From Candidatus Poribacteria bacterium (GTDB taxonomy: Bacteria; Poribacteria; WGA-4E; JAJDTR01), in NCBI GenBank assembly GCA_028820655.1, contig JAPPIK010000056.1, forward strand, positions 275,880 through 339,879: a stretch of 64,000 nucleotides of DNA, given 5' to 3'. Every line of letters starts with the position of its first letter. Positions within the stretch are counted from its first letter, which is position 1. Shown piece after piece: positions 1-9,628 of the stretch. The notes beneath the pieces were generated by a model. That model worked only from the letters and a program-made list of their open reading frames with translations, was not told where the DNA came from and made no database searches. The position numbers and the translations under genes were made by a program.

Positions 1-60
1 ATATCTATTGGCTCATCCTGAGGAATCTTAGTTTAAACTTACACTTTGGAGGATCCTACA

Positions 61-642
61 ATGAAAGTTGCTTTAGCCTTAACCATTTCGCTTTTGCTCG
101 CATTTGCGGGATACACCTATGCCCTGCAAGTGTTGGCCGGTCCCGAAGTTTTCACAGACGTGCCGGACGGCACTCCCGTACCGTTCGATGTCGGTACCCA
201 ACCCCCCGGTTATTACTATGTCGAGTGGACCGAGCCTACGGGCACGTCCGTCGGTATCTTCGGTGCAAACACGAACGTCTATGACGGCGGTATGGCATGG
301 CGAGATCGGGAGCCGATTGAGGATGGCGTCTTCGATTTCTACATGGCGCTTACGACGGACACGGGCGAACTTAACGATTGGCTCATCGAAAAGAAAGATG
401 GGGACCCAAACATCCCGCTGGCATTGAGGCAGGGGCATCCCGATCTGCCCGCGGAGGAATATACGTCACTAGGACAGTCCTTCACGGCCACAAAGGAGTT
501 CACTCAACTCGGTGTGAGGGTTGTACTCTGGACCATACCGGGCGGCGGCTACACGGTCACGCTTTACTCCGGCGATCCGGTGACCAGCGTCGAACCGAAT
601 GAGAAATTGGCAACCACGTGGGCAAGCATCAAGAACCGGTAG
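61..642 (+). CDS. Small secreted protein with C-terminal TTW tail
   Basis: I recognise no named family. The 193-residue protein opens with a signal peptide (residues 1-21, hydrophobic LALTISLLLAFAG core ending TYA), so it is probably exported. It ends in KLATTWASIKNR. The body is beta-rich, with the pattern YYVEWTEPTG, WLIEK, LGQSF and YTVTLYSGD also found in the next gene; the two are tandem paralogs. The start is the ATG at 61, because GGAGG at 48-52 lies 8 bases before it; an in-frame TTG at 46 overlaps this site and is unlikely. A carbohydrate-binding or adhesive role is possible but not shown. Confidence 0.75.
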   Translation: MKVALALTISLLLAFAGYTYALQVLAGPEVFTDVPDGTPVPFDVGTQPPGYYYVEWTEPTGTSVGIFGANTNVYDGGMAWRDREPIEDGVFDFYMALTTDTGELNDWLIEKKDGDPNIPLALRQGHPDLPAEEYTSLGQSFTATKEFTQLGVRVVLWTIPGGGYTVTLYSGDPVTSVEPNEKLATTWASIKNR

Positions 643-803
643 GAATCCTAACGGTTTTTGACGCAGACGAGGTGATCAGATGGAGTCGCACAGATGTAGC
701 GGGAGCCTAATCTCCATTCTGAAATCGATGTGATTCCATCTGATAATTTGAGACGTTCCTATTGTCCGAAAACCGGAACATATTTCGTGACGAGGAGGAG
801 AAG

Positions 804-1424
804 ATGCGTAAAGGATTCTCCATAGCGGCGTTTACACTTTTGCTTGCATTTGCGGCATACACTATAGCAGATACCCCTCCAAGAGACGTCAAGATTGCCG
901 ACAAGACCTTCAAAGTTGGTACGGTGGTGGACGGCCACTTCTCGATAATGGAGTTTGATCGCCAACCCGCAAAAGACGAGAGTGGCAACCCCATCCTTTA
1001 CTATCTTGAGATGAGTAAACCCACGGGCGCATCCATCGGTGCTTGGGGTGCGTTACACGACCCTTATCCCGATGGCAGAGCGTATTTGGATGACAAACCT
1101 TATCCCGACACTGGAAAAGGGGACTTATATCTGCAGTATACGCCGGCTATCGGAGCCGAAGGCTGGATCATCGAAAAGCGCGGCGGAGCCTTCGCCGTTG
1201 CGTTAAACCATGACAAGAAAAACCACCAGACATTAGGACAGACCTTCTTCGTTCCGGAAGAATTCAAGGGACTCGCTTTTGGAACACCGACTTGGACTAC
1301 CGCCGCCGGTTTCACATTGACCCTGTACAGAGGGTTACTCCCGGGGGAGCAACCGCAAAATGTGGATCGGATTGGCAAATTAGCCACCACTTGGGCAAAC
1401 ATCAAGAAGCCGTACCTCGATTAA
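804..1424 (+). CDS. Small secreted protein, tandem paralog, C-terminal TTW tail
   Basis: This 206-residue protein is a diverged paralog of the protein upstream. It has a signal peptide (residues 1-21, AAFTLLLAFAAYTIA). Shared landmarks are YYLEMSKPTGASIGAWGA, YPDGRAY, WIIEK, LGQTF, FTLTLYRG and the tail KLATTWANIKKPYLD. The start is the ATG at 804, directly after a purine-rich GAGGAGGAG at 792-800; a reading from 762 would put 14 extra polar residues before the signal peptide. The 160-base spacing and same strand suggest a tandem duplication. Function unknown; the tail also occurs on the LamG-like protein at 39164-40039. Confidence 0.75.
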   Translation: MRKGFSIAAFTLLLAFAAYTIADTPPRDVKIADKTFKVGTVVDGHFSIMEFDRQPAKDESGNPILYYLEMSKPTGASIGAWGALHDPYPDGRAYLDDKPYPDTGKGDLYLQYTPAIGAEGWIIEKRGGAFAVALNHDKKNHQTLGQTFFVPEEFKGLAFGTPTWTTAAGFTLTLYRGLLPGEQPQNVDRIGKLATTWANIKKPYLD

Positions 1425-1987
1425 GAATGCTAAACCGGGAATACGGAATTACCACAAACACGGCTCTTGCGAAAGCATAATTCGCTTAATTAAGCTGAAT
1501 TAGAATCTTGAGATTCACCAATCCTGACAGTTGTTCAATCGCCTCCTTGTTACATTTTATTCGATTGATTGACAAACTCAATGTGGATTGGTGAATTCCG
1601 TCGACAAACAGAATGCCGAGTCCACTTGCCTCCGTGCGTAATCCGTACGATTTCTAACTCTGGCGTTGGGTGCCCTTCGTTTCCGCTGCTATACTCCTGC
1701 ATTTCGAAACACTACATCCCTACGCTCCTCCCGCCGCACATTGTGGGGCGGCTAAACCACATTGTCTCTCCATTTTTATAGTTCCATTCACTTCCATTGA
1801 CGAGCAGTAATATAATTTCTGTCTATCGCTACGCGGTGCATGTCGGGCAAATCAGAAGCGTTTCGTAGTCACTAATCGCTAGATCCGCCGCTTTCATGCG
1901 CACGGCGACTCAGTCCTAATCTCGAATGCAATAACTCGAGCCTACCATCTATAAGTCGGTGGGAGACGCTATGACAAGAAGGAGAGC
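1425..1987. other. Intergenic region with one hairpin and one promoter
   Basis: There is no convincing gene in these 563 bases. An imperfect hairpin lies at 1731-1751 (CCGCC and CACA arms against TGTG and GGCGG). A sigma-70-like promoter is described separately at 1787-1816. A 70-codon open frame at 1569-1781 has no ribosome site and no family resemblance. Confidence 0.5.
1787..1816 (+). promoter_or_regulatory. Candidate sigma-70 promoter for the aminotransferase operon
   Basis: TTCACT at 1787-1792 and a perfect TATAAT at 1811-1816 are separated by 18 bases. Transcription would start near 1823, leaving a leader of about 165 bases before the DegT-family gene. Confidence 0.45.
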
Positions 1988-3358
1988 GTGACGGCTGTGA
2001 GAGAAAGATTGGCAGTTTTCGGTGGAAGGCCGGCAATCCCCGATGGCCTGGAGCGGACGCGATGGCCGAGGTTCAGCGAACAGGACCTTGAAGAATTGTG
2101 CCGCGTTTTAAGAGAGGAACAGTTAGCCGCCTGTGACGCACCGCAGGTCCTGGGGCTACAAGAAGATTGGGCGCGCAAGATCGGTGTCGATCACTGCTAC
2201 GCTGTCGGAGCCGGAACAGATGCCCTGCATATGGCGTTGTGGGCTGCCGGTGTAGGTCCGGGCGACGAGGTTCTGGTGCCGGCGTACACCTTCCTGTCGA
2301 ACGCCCTCGTCGTCCTCCATCAAGGCGCAGTACCGGTGTTTGTCGATGTGCAGCGCGATTCATACAACATGGATCCCGAGCAGGTCGAAGGACACATTAC
2401 CCCCCGTACCAAAGCGATATTTCCGGTTCACCTCGGTGGTTTGCCTGCAGACATGGACGAGATTAACGCGATTGCGCGGAAACACGACTTGATTGTGATT
2501 GAGGACGCGTGCCATGCCCCCGGCGCAACCTACAAGGGCAAGTTCGTTGGCAACCTCGGTGATGCCGCCGGGCTCAGCATCAACGCCATGAAGAACTTGC
2601 CATCGGGAGAAGCCGGACTCTTCAGCACCCGCCATCATAGCTTCTTTGAGCGGGTGGACGGGCTCTGGCTGCGCGTCAAGTTTCATGAGCCGCGCGAAGA
2701 ACTAAAGTATCCTTCAGCCACACTGGGCTACAACTATCGATGCAGCGTTATGTCGTCTACGCTGGCTCGATGCCAATTGGCTAAGCTCGACGAATTGAAC
2801 GCAATCAGGCAATCCAACTGCGAGCAGCTCAGCGATTTACTTCGAGATGTACCGGGTGTAATCCCGCCGCGAGTGCCGCAGGATAGGACCCACGTGTATC
2901 ACTTGTATAGGGTGCGGTTCGATCCGAAAGAAGCCGGATTTGATGTCCCACCCCCGGAATTCCGCGCAAAAGTGGTCGCGGCACTTGGCGCCGAAGGTGT
3001 GCTTTGCCGCGCCTGGATGAACTGGACGATTCCCTCGTTACCAATTTTCACACGCCCTGAGGAGTTCGAGTCCCGTTACCCTTGGCACCGTCCATGGAGT
3101 GCTGATTACATATACAACCCGCAAGATTTTCCCGAGGCAATCAAAGTCGTGGAGGAGACCTCTCTGGTCATGGATGCGCCGACTGCAGCAAGTGCGCTGG
3201 TGATAGACTACATTTCAGATGGATTTCACAAAGTGTTTTCGCAGCTAGACGAGGTGATGAAACTGGATCTGCCACAGGGATTACGTGACGGCAGCGCGGC
3301 AAGTTTAGACGAAATTCGCAGGCTGTCATCCTCCACCTCAGAAATAGGTACCGGGTAG
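1988..3358 (+). CDS. DegT/DnrJ/EryC1-family PLP aminotransferase
   Basis: This 456-residue protein belongs to the fold-type I PLP enzymes that transaminate keto-sugars or related substrates. Visible landmarks are GAGTDALHMAL (about 74-84), the PLP-binding Asp in IEDACHA (D173) and the Schiff-base lysine K202 in SINAMKNLPSGEAG, the form typical of the AHBA-synthase/scyllo-inosose aminotransferase branch. The C-terminal 80 residues extend beyond a minimal DegT domain. The start is GTG at 1988 after AAGGAG; GTG at 1997 is an alternative. It lies 14 bases before a Gfo/Idh/MocA oxidoreductase, so the pair could convert a sugar or inositol alcohol to an amine through an oxidised intermediate. The substrate is unknown. 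Confidence 0.88.
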   Translation: MTAVRERLAVFGGRPAIPDGLERTRWPRFSEQDLEELCRVLREEQLAACDAPQVLGLQEDWARKIGVDHCYAVGAGTDALHMALWAAGVGPGDEVLVPAYTFLSNALVVLHQGAVPVFVDVQRDSYNMDPEQVEGHITPRTKAIFPVHLGGLPADMDEINAIARKHDLIVIEDACHAPGATYKGKFVGNLGDAAGLSINAMKNLPSGEAGLFSTRHHSFFERVDGLWLRVKFHEPREELKYPSATLGYNYRCSVMSSTLARCQLAKLDELNAIRQSNCEQLSDLLRDVPGVIPPRVPQDRTHVYHLYRVRFDPKEAGFDVPPPEFRAKVVAALGAEGVLCRAWMNWTIPSLPIFTRPEEFESRYPWHRPWSADYIYNPQDFPEAIKVVEETSLVMDAPTAASALVIDYISDGFHKVFSQLDEVMKLDLPQGLRDGSAASLDEIRRLSSSTSEIGTG

Positions 3359-3372
3359 AAGAGGAAGATTAC

Positions 3373-4515
3373 ATGCGGAAAACGCTGCGAGTCGGAATCA
3401 TTGGAACAGGTTATGCAGGTTGGCGTCACGCCGAGGCATTCTCACGTCTTCCTGACGTTGCTGTGACCGCGCTTTGGAACCGGACCTACGCGCGGGCTGA
3501 AAGACTAACCTCTGCGCTTTCCCGACCGGATATTAAGATCTTTTCGGATTGGCGGGATCTGGTTCGGAGTGGGGATGTAGACATCATTAGCATCACGACA
3601 GATCCGGCGTTTCGGCAAGCTCCCCTTACGGAGGGATTAGCACAGAATCTGCATGTCCTGGTTGAGAAACCGTTGGCGTTGGGACTATCCGAGGCTAAAG
3701 AGATGGCGTCGTTGGCGCAGCGGGCCCGCACCGTGACCGCCGTCAGTTTCAATTGGCGTTATTCGCCGGGTTGCCAAACCTGCTGGCGGGCGATTCAAGA
3801 GGGACAAATTGGCAGTCTGACGGATATCCGCACGGTGTGGCGAATGCGGTATAGCCCGTCCTTTGGCTTCGCACGTTCATGGTCGGAGATGAGTGGATCG
3901 CTCCGAGAGGCGGGCAGTCACGAGTTTGATCGGGTGCGCTTTCTGACCGGCTGGGACTTCAAACGCGTGGTTTGTTCTTTAAGGTCTCCTCAAGAGTTGC
4001 GGGCTATCTTGTCAGACAATTCTACGCCTTCCGACACATCCGCGTTGGTAATGTCGGAGATGTCCGGTAAGAGCGCCGGGGTTCTTCAGTTGGCGATAAC
4101 CTCCGGCAGTCCCGAGCGGCAGATAACCATCGGCGGCGAAAACGGCACACTCGCTCTGAGCAGCGAATGGGTCACGCACCGGCTGACGGAGGAATCAAAC
4201 GGATGGCGGATCCTTAGTAACGAGGTTAAAGTTGTCAGGCAGCGTGCCGATGAGTCCGCTCCGGTCAAACTGGAAATCGAAGAATCGGATCGGCAACCGG
4301 GATCGGTGCAATCGGGACAACATACGTGGAACCGATTAATCGCTGACTTCGTGAGCGCCGTTCGTCGTGGCGACTTTAAGCATGAAAGTGTCCCCCACCT
4401 CCCTCACATCTCCGATGGGCTGGCTGCACAGCAGGTTATCAGCGCCTGCGAGCAGTCTCACGCCGAGCGGCGATGGGTAGACCTGGAGCAAGACCTCGCT
4501 GCAGTACCTGGTTAG
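3373..4515 (+). CDS. Gfo/Idh/MocA-family NAD(P)-dependent oxidoreductase
   Basis: The 380-residue protein has an N-terminal Rossmann fold with the dinucleotide motif GIIGTGYAGWRHA and the family EKP signature (E98-K99-P100), followed by the alpha/beta domain. The usual substrate-side motif is present as EAGSHEFDRVRFL. Family members oxidise or reduce sugars, inositols or their derivatives using NAD(P). ATG at 3373 follows GAGGAAGA. It directly follows the DegT aminotransferase by 14 bases, so the two are almost certainly cotranscribed. The substrate cannot be told from sequence. Confidence 0.9.
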   Translation: MRKTLRVGIIGTGYAGWRHAEAFSRLPDVAVTALWNRTYARAERLTSALSRPDIKIFSDWRDLVRSGDVDIISITTDPAFRQAPLTEGLAQNLHVLVEKPLALGLSEAKEMASLAQRARTVTAVSFNWRYSPGCQTCWRAIQEGQIGSLTDIRTVWRMRYSPSFGFARSWSEMSGSLREAGSHEFDRVRFLTGWDFKRVVCSLRSPQELRAILSDNSTPSDTSALVMSEMSGKSAGVLQLAITSGSPERQITIGGENGTLALSSEWVTHRLTEESNGWRILSNEVKVVRQRADESAPVKLEIEESDRQPGSVQSGQHTWNRLIADFVSAVRRGDFKHESVPHLPHISDGLAAQQVISACEQSHAERRWVDLEQDLAAVPG

Positions 4516-4607
4516 CGAAAGAACGGAGTGGTCGGAGAAGGACCGAATCGACAAACATGCTCTTTTGTTGTGTAAAACTATTCACATCAAGACCGAGGTA
4601 ACAGCAT

Positions 4608-5783
4608 ATGCCCAAATTACGCGTTCAGATTGGAGAGCCAAGAATAATCCGCGGAGATTATTACGATTATGGTACCTTCGCCGGAATTGCGAAAGTTGGG
4701 GGCCGGCTGATTGTTTCTGCCAGCATTGGCATTGACAGGCATCGCACCAGAGAAGAAATACTGCGAGACTGGGAAGAAGAATCGGGACAAATAAAGTCCT
4801 CCGATGAGTACATCATGAAACCGACCGATGAAGACATCCACAGGCTCGGCGGAAGATGGTATCTGAAATCGGACGATGCGGGTGAAACTTGGGAAGACTA
4901 CGGCGCGCCCACATCGCAAATGAGCGAATTGAGGGACGGAAGTTTGTACGGTACGGGGCAGGGGATGGAGACGGAAGAAGGCCAATCGATAATGGTTTGG
5001 AGGTCGTTTGATAAGGGAGACACCTATGTGGGGCCCGAGTATGTACCGGTAATAGGACCTAGTCTTGAGAGCAGATCTGAGGCTCAACATGGACTAAATC
5101 AGTTCGGTTTCATTGGTCGCGACATCGCGGAACTTGACGATGGTACACTGTTGGTACCCGCCTGTCTCAGGTTCAGCGGAGACACAAAATACCGTAACGC
5201 GATCTATCGCTCGACGGATCAAGGAAAGAGTTTCCATTACTATTCCACGATGACGATGGAACCGGATTTTCAGAACGATTTTGGTGAACCCAATATCGAA
5301 CTCTTATCCAACGGAGATCTGATCAGCATGCACAGAACGGGGAGTTACATGCCGTTGTGGCAGATTAATTCTACGAATGGCGGCGCCACATGGAGCGGCC
5401 CGTCGGATCCGGGGGCGCACGGCGTATCTCCTGACATGGTAAGACTCGGCAACGGAGTACTCGCCTGTACATATGGACGTCCCGGCTGCTGGATAATGTT
5501 CAGTCCCGATGGAACAGGAGACGATTGGACCGAAAAAACCTGCATTTGGAACGGTCGCACTCTGGTAACATATGAGGAGCCAAACCTCGGACACGTTCCC
5601 CAACGACGCGACGACAGAAGTGAGTGCTATTCCTGTATCAGAGAGTCCTCTCCCGGCACTCTACTTTTTCTTTTTGCCGCTCCCACATGCATGGATGACA
5701 GAAGCGTGTCGAATCCTTGGGACCCGAAACAGGTCAGAAAATTCTCAATCTGGGGAGTCAACATAGACGTAGAGTACAATTAG
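4608..5783 (+). CDS. BNR/Asp-box sialidase-like protein
   Basis: The 391-residue protein is a predicted six-bladed beta-propeller of the sialidase superfamily. Repeated Asp-box motifs are visible: SDDAGETW, SFDKGDTY, STDQGKSF and STNGGATW. There is no obvious signal peptide, so it may be cytoplasmic. ATG at 4608 has GAGG at 4595-4598. It follows the oxidoreductase by 92 bases on the same strand. Real sialidase activity is not certain: Asp-boxes mark the fold, and this branch in environmental bacteria is often annotated only as exo-alpha-sialidase-like. A second such protein is at 17927-19033. Confidence 0.82.
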   Translation: MPKLRVQIGEPRIIRGDYYDYGTFAGIAKVGGRLIVSASIGIDRHRTREEILRDWEEESGQIKSSDEYIMKPTDEDIHRLGGRWYLKSDDAGETWEDYGAPTSQMSELRDGSLYGTGQGMETEEGQSIMVWRSFDKGDTYVGPEYVPVIGPSLESRSEAQHGLNQFGFIGRDIAELDDGTLLVPACLRFSGDTKYRNAIYRSTDQGKSFHYYSTMTMEPDFQNDFGEPNIELLSNGDLISMHRTGSYMPLWQINSTNGGATWSGPSDPGAHGVSPDMVRLGNGVLACTYGRPGCWIMFSPDGTGDDWTEKTCIWNGRTLVTYEEPNLGHVPQRRDDRSECYSCIRESSPGTLLFLFAAPTCMDDRSVSNPWDPKQVRKFSIWGVNIDVEYN

Positions 5784-6193
5784 AAGGTGGCAAGCAAGAG
5801 TTCGAAGAGCACCAGTTTAGAGGTTGCCTGAACGATTTCCCCGCGGAAATTCTACGAGCAATTAATTCGCATCACCTAGGTAAAACCCGGCATTCCTCCC
5901 GGCAAACTTTGATAAATATTTCCTTGATAGCGCGCCATTATCCCTGTCGGGATAATTCATTCTGCAAGTAACACTGGTTTTTTCGCTCAATGACTAGCCG
6001 CGAAGAGTGTTCCTGCGTGGTCTGGTTTTCACTCCAGAGGAGTGCAATGTCAATAGAATCGTGACGCGTGCGATCTCCGCGCTTCACCGGAGCGCAATGT
6101 CGAGTATTACTTGATTGCAAACGCCCAATGCATTAGCGCGTGGATTACGCCACGACCCTGATTGTCCACCCTATCCAATCCCTCCGTCCGGAG
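5784..6193. other. Intergenic region with two hairpins
   Basis: No gene is supported here. Two perfect inverted repeats occur: ATTTCC/GGAAAT around CCGC at 5835-5850, and the 8-bp ATTATCCC/GGGATAAT around TGTC at 5937-5956. The second could end transcription of the sialidase gene, but there is no T-tract after it. Confidence 0.4.
5937..5956. terminator. Perfect 8-bp inverted repeat, possible terminator or operator
   Basis: ATTATCCC and GGGATAAT flank a TGTC loop. It lies about 155 bases after the sialidase-like gene and 240 before the next gene. The lack of a following U-tract leaves its role open. Confidence 0.3.
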
Positions 6194-8176
6194 ATGTCTG
6201 ACAATTCAGAGTGCCGCCCATCAGCTATTTCCGTCCGTTCTCTCGTTATCGCCATCGGGCTGGTAGTATTCCTATCGGCAACAACACCATACGTGGAAAT
6301 GGTGATTGCCGGCACACAGATCGCGGCAATCTGCCCACCGGCGGGAGCATTTTTCTTACTGGTGTGTCTGGTAGCCGTCGTGAACCCCGCGTTGAGATAT
6401 TTCAGCAAACAAACGCGGGCAGGACTTCAACAAGGCGAGTTAACAGTCATCTATTCCCTCCTACTTTGCACCGCCACCATATCATCCGTTCAGTTTGCCC
6501 AGTTTCTCGTACCGATGATCACGGGCGCGTACTATTTTGCCACACCCGAAAATGACTGGGCGTTAAGCATACAACCGCTTATACCCGGCTGGTTCAGTCC
6601 GCGAGACTCCGAAGCGATAAGATCTTTGTATGAAGGTCAATCGGGACAGCCCGGAATTCCTTGGCGACCTTGGATTAAGCCCTTTCTCTTTTGGGCACCG
6701 CTGATTTTGGCATTCTACTTTGTCATGATCTGCATATGCGCTATCCTGCGGCGGCAGTGGGTGGAGACCGAACGGTTGGCATTCCCGTTGGTGCAGGTGC
6801 CTTTGGAAATGACGCGGGATGTAGGGGAAGAGCCCGGGCGTGCGGGGGTACGACCGTTTTTCAGAAACAAACTGATGTGGCTCGGGTTCATGGTACCCGT
6901 TACAATTCACGCACTAGACGGTCTACACCAACATTTTCCGGGCATTCCTCATATTCAAGTGCGTGGGCTAAATCTTGGCGCCCATTTTATCGGCGAGCCA
7001 TGGAATGCGATCGCGCCCTTCGTCTTCAACCTCTATTTCAGCGTTGTCGGATTTGCGTATCTCCTGAGCCAAGATCTATCCTTCAGTTTATGGTTTTTCT
7101 TCTTGCTGTTGAAGGTCGAATTCGTACTAGGTGCGGTATTCGAATGGAAGACAACTGCCGGGCTGTACGGTACCGGGAGATTCCCGTTCGTTATGGCGCA
7201 GCAATCCGGCGGTTTCATCGCTTTGGTTCTTATGTCTGTATGGTTGAGCCGGCGTCACTTGAAGAACGTGGTGGCATCCGTGTTCGCTCGCGAGAGTGGC
7301 GGCGATAGCGGTGAGCCCTTGTCTTACAGATGGGCTGTCTTGGGGTGTTTGGCGGGATTATTTTTTATGTCGTGGTGGTGCTGGAGCGCCGGCATGTCGC
7401 CCTTGATGGCGTTATCACTGTTTCTCCTAACCACCGTCTTCATGCTGGGCGCGACGCGTCTGATGGCGGAAGGCGGAATCAACTTCATCTGGTCCGCACA
7501 AAGCGGCCCCAACTACGTTCTCCATAGCCTTGGCGGTCGAAGCTTCTTCAAAGGCGCAAACGGCTTAATGCTCATGACCCTCCCGTTCGTAATGTGGAAC
7601 TTCCGCGGGATGGTGGCGCCGGAAGCCATGGAGGCATTCAAATTGAGCTCGCACAGTCGAATCAACATGCGCAGGCTCACTTTCGCCATCCTCATTGCCA
7701 TCCCTGTTGCCATGATTGTGTCGTATTGGTCGATGTTGTATCTAAGTTACACGTTCGAGGGTGGCGGCTTGGCGATAGATAATTACAGATTCGTGCATGT
7801 GGCAACGCGACCGTTTCAAGAACTGTCGGCCGTCTTGACGGATACCAGCGGGTTAAGCATGACCCGGGTAAATTTTATCGCGGGCGCGACCGGGTTCGGA
7901 GTATTTTTGACCGTCATGCGCGCACGCTTCTTGTGGTGGCCATTCCATCCGACGGCATACGCCGCCAGCACGACTTTGGCTATGAGGTACCTCTGGTCGT
8001 CGATATTTTTAGCGTGGTTCTGCAAGTTTTTAATCCTGCGTTACGGCGGGGTAAGACAGTACGGGCGGATACGACCGGTGTTTCTCGGGTTGATATTCGG
8101 CGAGTTGCTAATGATAGCCCTCCTACTGATCGTCGAGGCATTTACGGGAATCAGGGGGCATTCGCTAATTCCGTAG
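6194..8176 (+). CDS. Large multi-spanning membrane protein (DUF6784/DUF6785-like)
   Basis: This protein of 660 residues has at least 12 hydrophobic segments across its length, beginning with SLVIAIGLVVFLSATTPYV. It is a paralog of the protein at 12211-14184: both carry YFATPENxWA after the second or third segment, a VMICxxxILRRQWxExERL loop and a conserved FLWWPFHPxxxxx block near the end. I associate this layout with DUF6785/DUF6784 proteins of Poribacteria and Planctomycetes; function is not established, but an uptake transporter is a fair guess given sugar-catabolic neighbours. The start is unclear: ATG at 6194 is given; GTG at 6140 would add 18 residues. Neither has a good ribosome site. 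Confidence 0.8.
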   Translation: MSDNSECRPSAISVRSLVIAIGLVVFLSATTPYVEMVIAGTQIAAICPPAGAFFLLVCLVAVVNPALRYFSKQTRAGLQQGELTVIYSLLLCTATISSVQFAQFLVPMITGAYYFATPENDWALSIQPLIPGWFSPRDSEAIRSLYEGQSGQPGIPWRPWIKPFLFWAPLILAFYFVMICICAILRRQWVETERLAFPLVQVPLEMTRDVGEEPGRAGVRPFFRNKLMWLGFMVPVTIHALDGLHQHFPGIPHIQVRGLNLGAHFIGEPWNAIAPFVFNLYFSVVGFAYLLSQDLSFSLWFFFLLLKVEFVLGAVFEWKTTAGLYGTGRFPFVMAQQSGGFIALVLMSVWLSRRHLKNVVASVFARESGGDSGEPLSYRWAVLGCLAGLFFMSWWCWSAGMSPLMALSLFLLTTVFMLGATRLMAEGGINFIWSAQSGPNYVLHSLGGRSFFKGANGLMLMTLPFVMWNFRGMVAPEAMEAFKLSSHSRINMRRLTFAILIAIPVAMIVSYWSMLYLSYTFEGGGLAIDNYRFVHVATRPFQELSAVLTDTSGLSMTRVNFIAGATGFGVFLTVMRARFLWWPFHPTAYAASTTLAMRYLWSSIFLAWFCKFLILRYGGVRQYGRIRPVFLGLIFGELLMIALLLIVEAFTGIRGHSLIP

Positions 8177-8305
8177 TGAACGGTCCGGCGATCAAACGGG
8201 TGTTAGTCTGGGTGTTGCTTTGCTACAGCGCACGGAGCAGATCGAAGATAGGTCGGTTCGAATCGCGTTTGACCACGATTGACGGCGCTTACCGAAGTTT
8301 GATCC

Positions 8306-8333
8306 TTGACACGGGTACTTAGATGTATATAAT
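8306..8333 (+). promoter_or_regulatory. Consensus sigma-70 promoter for the MetE-like gene
   Basis: A perfect TTGACA (8306-8311) and perfect TATAAT (8328-8333) are 16 bases apart. Transcription would start near 8340, giving a leader of about 55 bases to the TTG start at 8396. Confidence 0.7.
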
Positions 8334-8395
8334 CACAGCCGCATTCCGAAAAGGTCCGGCCTGCTGTAAAACTCTTGAGAAGAGGAAATTCTATC

Positions 8396-9460
8396 TTGAC
8401 AGACACACTATTCCCCACGACGGTCATTGGCAGTCTCCCTCGACCAGTTTGGGTTCGGGAACTGATCCTTGCCCGCAAGAATGGGCAGATATCCGAAGAA
8501 GAAACAGACCGCCTGCTTGACCCGGCGATTGAATCGGTTTTGCGCCTGCAAGAGTTGGCCGGTTTGGACGAACTCACCGATGGCGAATGGCGTCGGGAAA
8601 GCTACGTCAAGGTCTTTGCCGACCGCGTGCGGGGTTTCGAGCCTGACCTCAACCCCAGCGGTGGATTGCCTTATCCGGCGGTGGTGGAACAAATTGAGTA
8701 TCACCGCCCGCTTGTGGTTGATGAAATCCGATACACACGAGAGCGTACCCAGCGACGCATCAAGGCGACATTACCCGCTCCGTACATTATTGGCAGACGG
8801 ATGTGGCACACGGAGTATTCAAAAGCGGCTTATCCCACTCGCGAGAAGCTGATGGCCGATTGTGTGCCGATTTTGCGGAAGGAAATTGAGCTAATCCGTG
8901 AAGCTGGCGCGGAAACGGTGCAACTTGACGAGCCGTGGTTGAGTGCGATGGTCGATCCCAACTTTCGGGAGCGGGAGGGGGTCGGCGATGTGGAGTATGA
9001 GATGGATTTATGCGTAGATCTAATTAACCAGACACTGGATGGGATAAAAGACATTTCGACAGGGATGCATCTGTGCCACGCACACTTCGACCGCAAGCAT
9101 GGTACTGAGGGGCCCTACGACATTATTATGCCGGCATTGGCGAAGGTACAGGTTGGAACAATCTCGATGGAATACACCACACCGGTCGCCGGTGGGTTGG
9201 CGTCGCTAGCGCGGTTTCCTGAGAATGTGCGATTGGGTTTGGGCTGCATCGATCATTGCAATCGACAAGTAGAAACGCCAGAAGCTGTAATCTCGCGTGT
9301 GGAGGAAGCAATGCGATATGTGGATAAAGAACGCATCACCCTGCATCCGGATTGTGGCTTCTCTCCATCGGTTCAGAACCCCATGGATTTAGACGAAGCA
9401 TATCTGAAGCTAAAGGCTATGTGTCAGGCAGCAGCGTTACTCCGCTCGCGATACATGTGA
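8396..9460 (+). CDS. Cobalamin-independent methionine synthase (MetE) C-terminal-domain-like methyltransferase
   Basis: The 354-residue protein matches the catalytic barrel of MetE without its N-terminal half. All zinc and thiol-site residues are visible: His225 and Cys227 (GMHLCHAHFD), Glu259 (ISMEYT) and Cys320 (LHPDCGFSPS); VQLDEPWL matches the core family. Such short core-MetE proteins transfer methyl groups to thiols, but the methyl donor is often unknown. The start is TTG at 8396, 9 bases after AGAGGAA; the TTG at 8375 lies upstream of that site. It has its own strong promoter and is followed by a convergent gene. Confidence 0.85.
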   Translation: MTDTLFPTTVIGSLPRPVWVRELILARKNGQISEEETDRLLDPAIESVLRLQELAGLDELTDGEWRRESYVKVFADRVRGFEPDLNPSGGLPYPAVVEQIEYHRPLVVDEIRYTRERTQRRIKATLPAPYIIGRRMWHTEYSKAAYPTREKLMADCVPILRKEIELIREAGAETVQLDEPWLSAMVDPNFREREGVGDVEYEMDLCVDLINQTLDGIKDISTGMHLCHAHFDRKHGTEGPYDIIMPALAKVQVGTISMEYTTPVAGGLASLARFPENVRLGLGCIDHCNRQVETPEAVISRVEEAMRYVDKERITLHPDCGFSPSVQNPMDLDEAYLKLKAMCQAAALLRSRYM

Positions 9461-9628
9461 TGTGGCTTTCGGTTGAAGCGTTGCATCCTCCACGACGGGG
9501 CCATCCTTGGGTGCAATTGCATAATTGGACGAAAACTGTCCTTATATACCACAATGGCCACAAGCGTTTGGGAGTTGCCGGTTAGCGGATCATTGAGTGA
9601 GGTGGTGCCTCACTGAACTCCGTCGCAA

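Noticed and set aside
1569-1781. 70-codon open frame in the first intergenic gap
   Set aside because: No ribosome site, odd composition, and it spans a hairpin.
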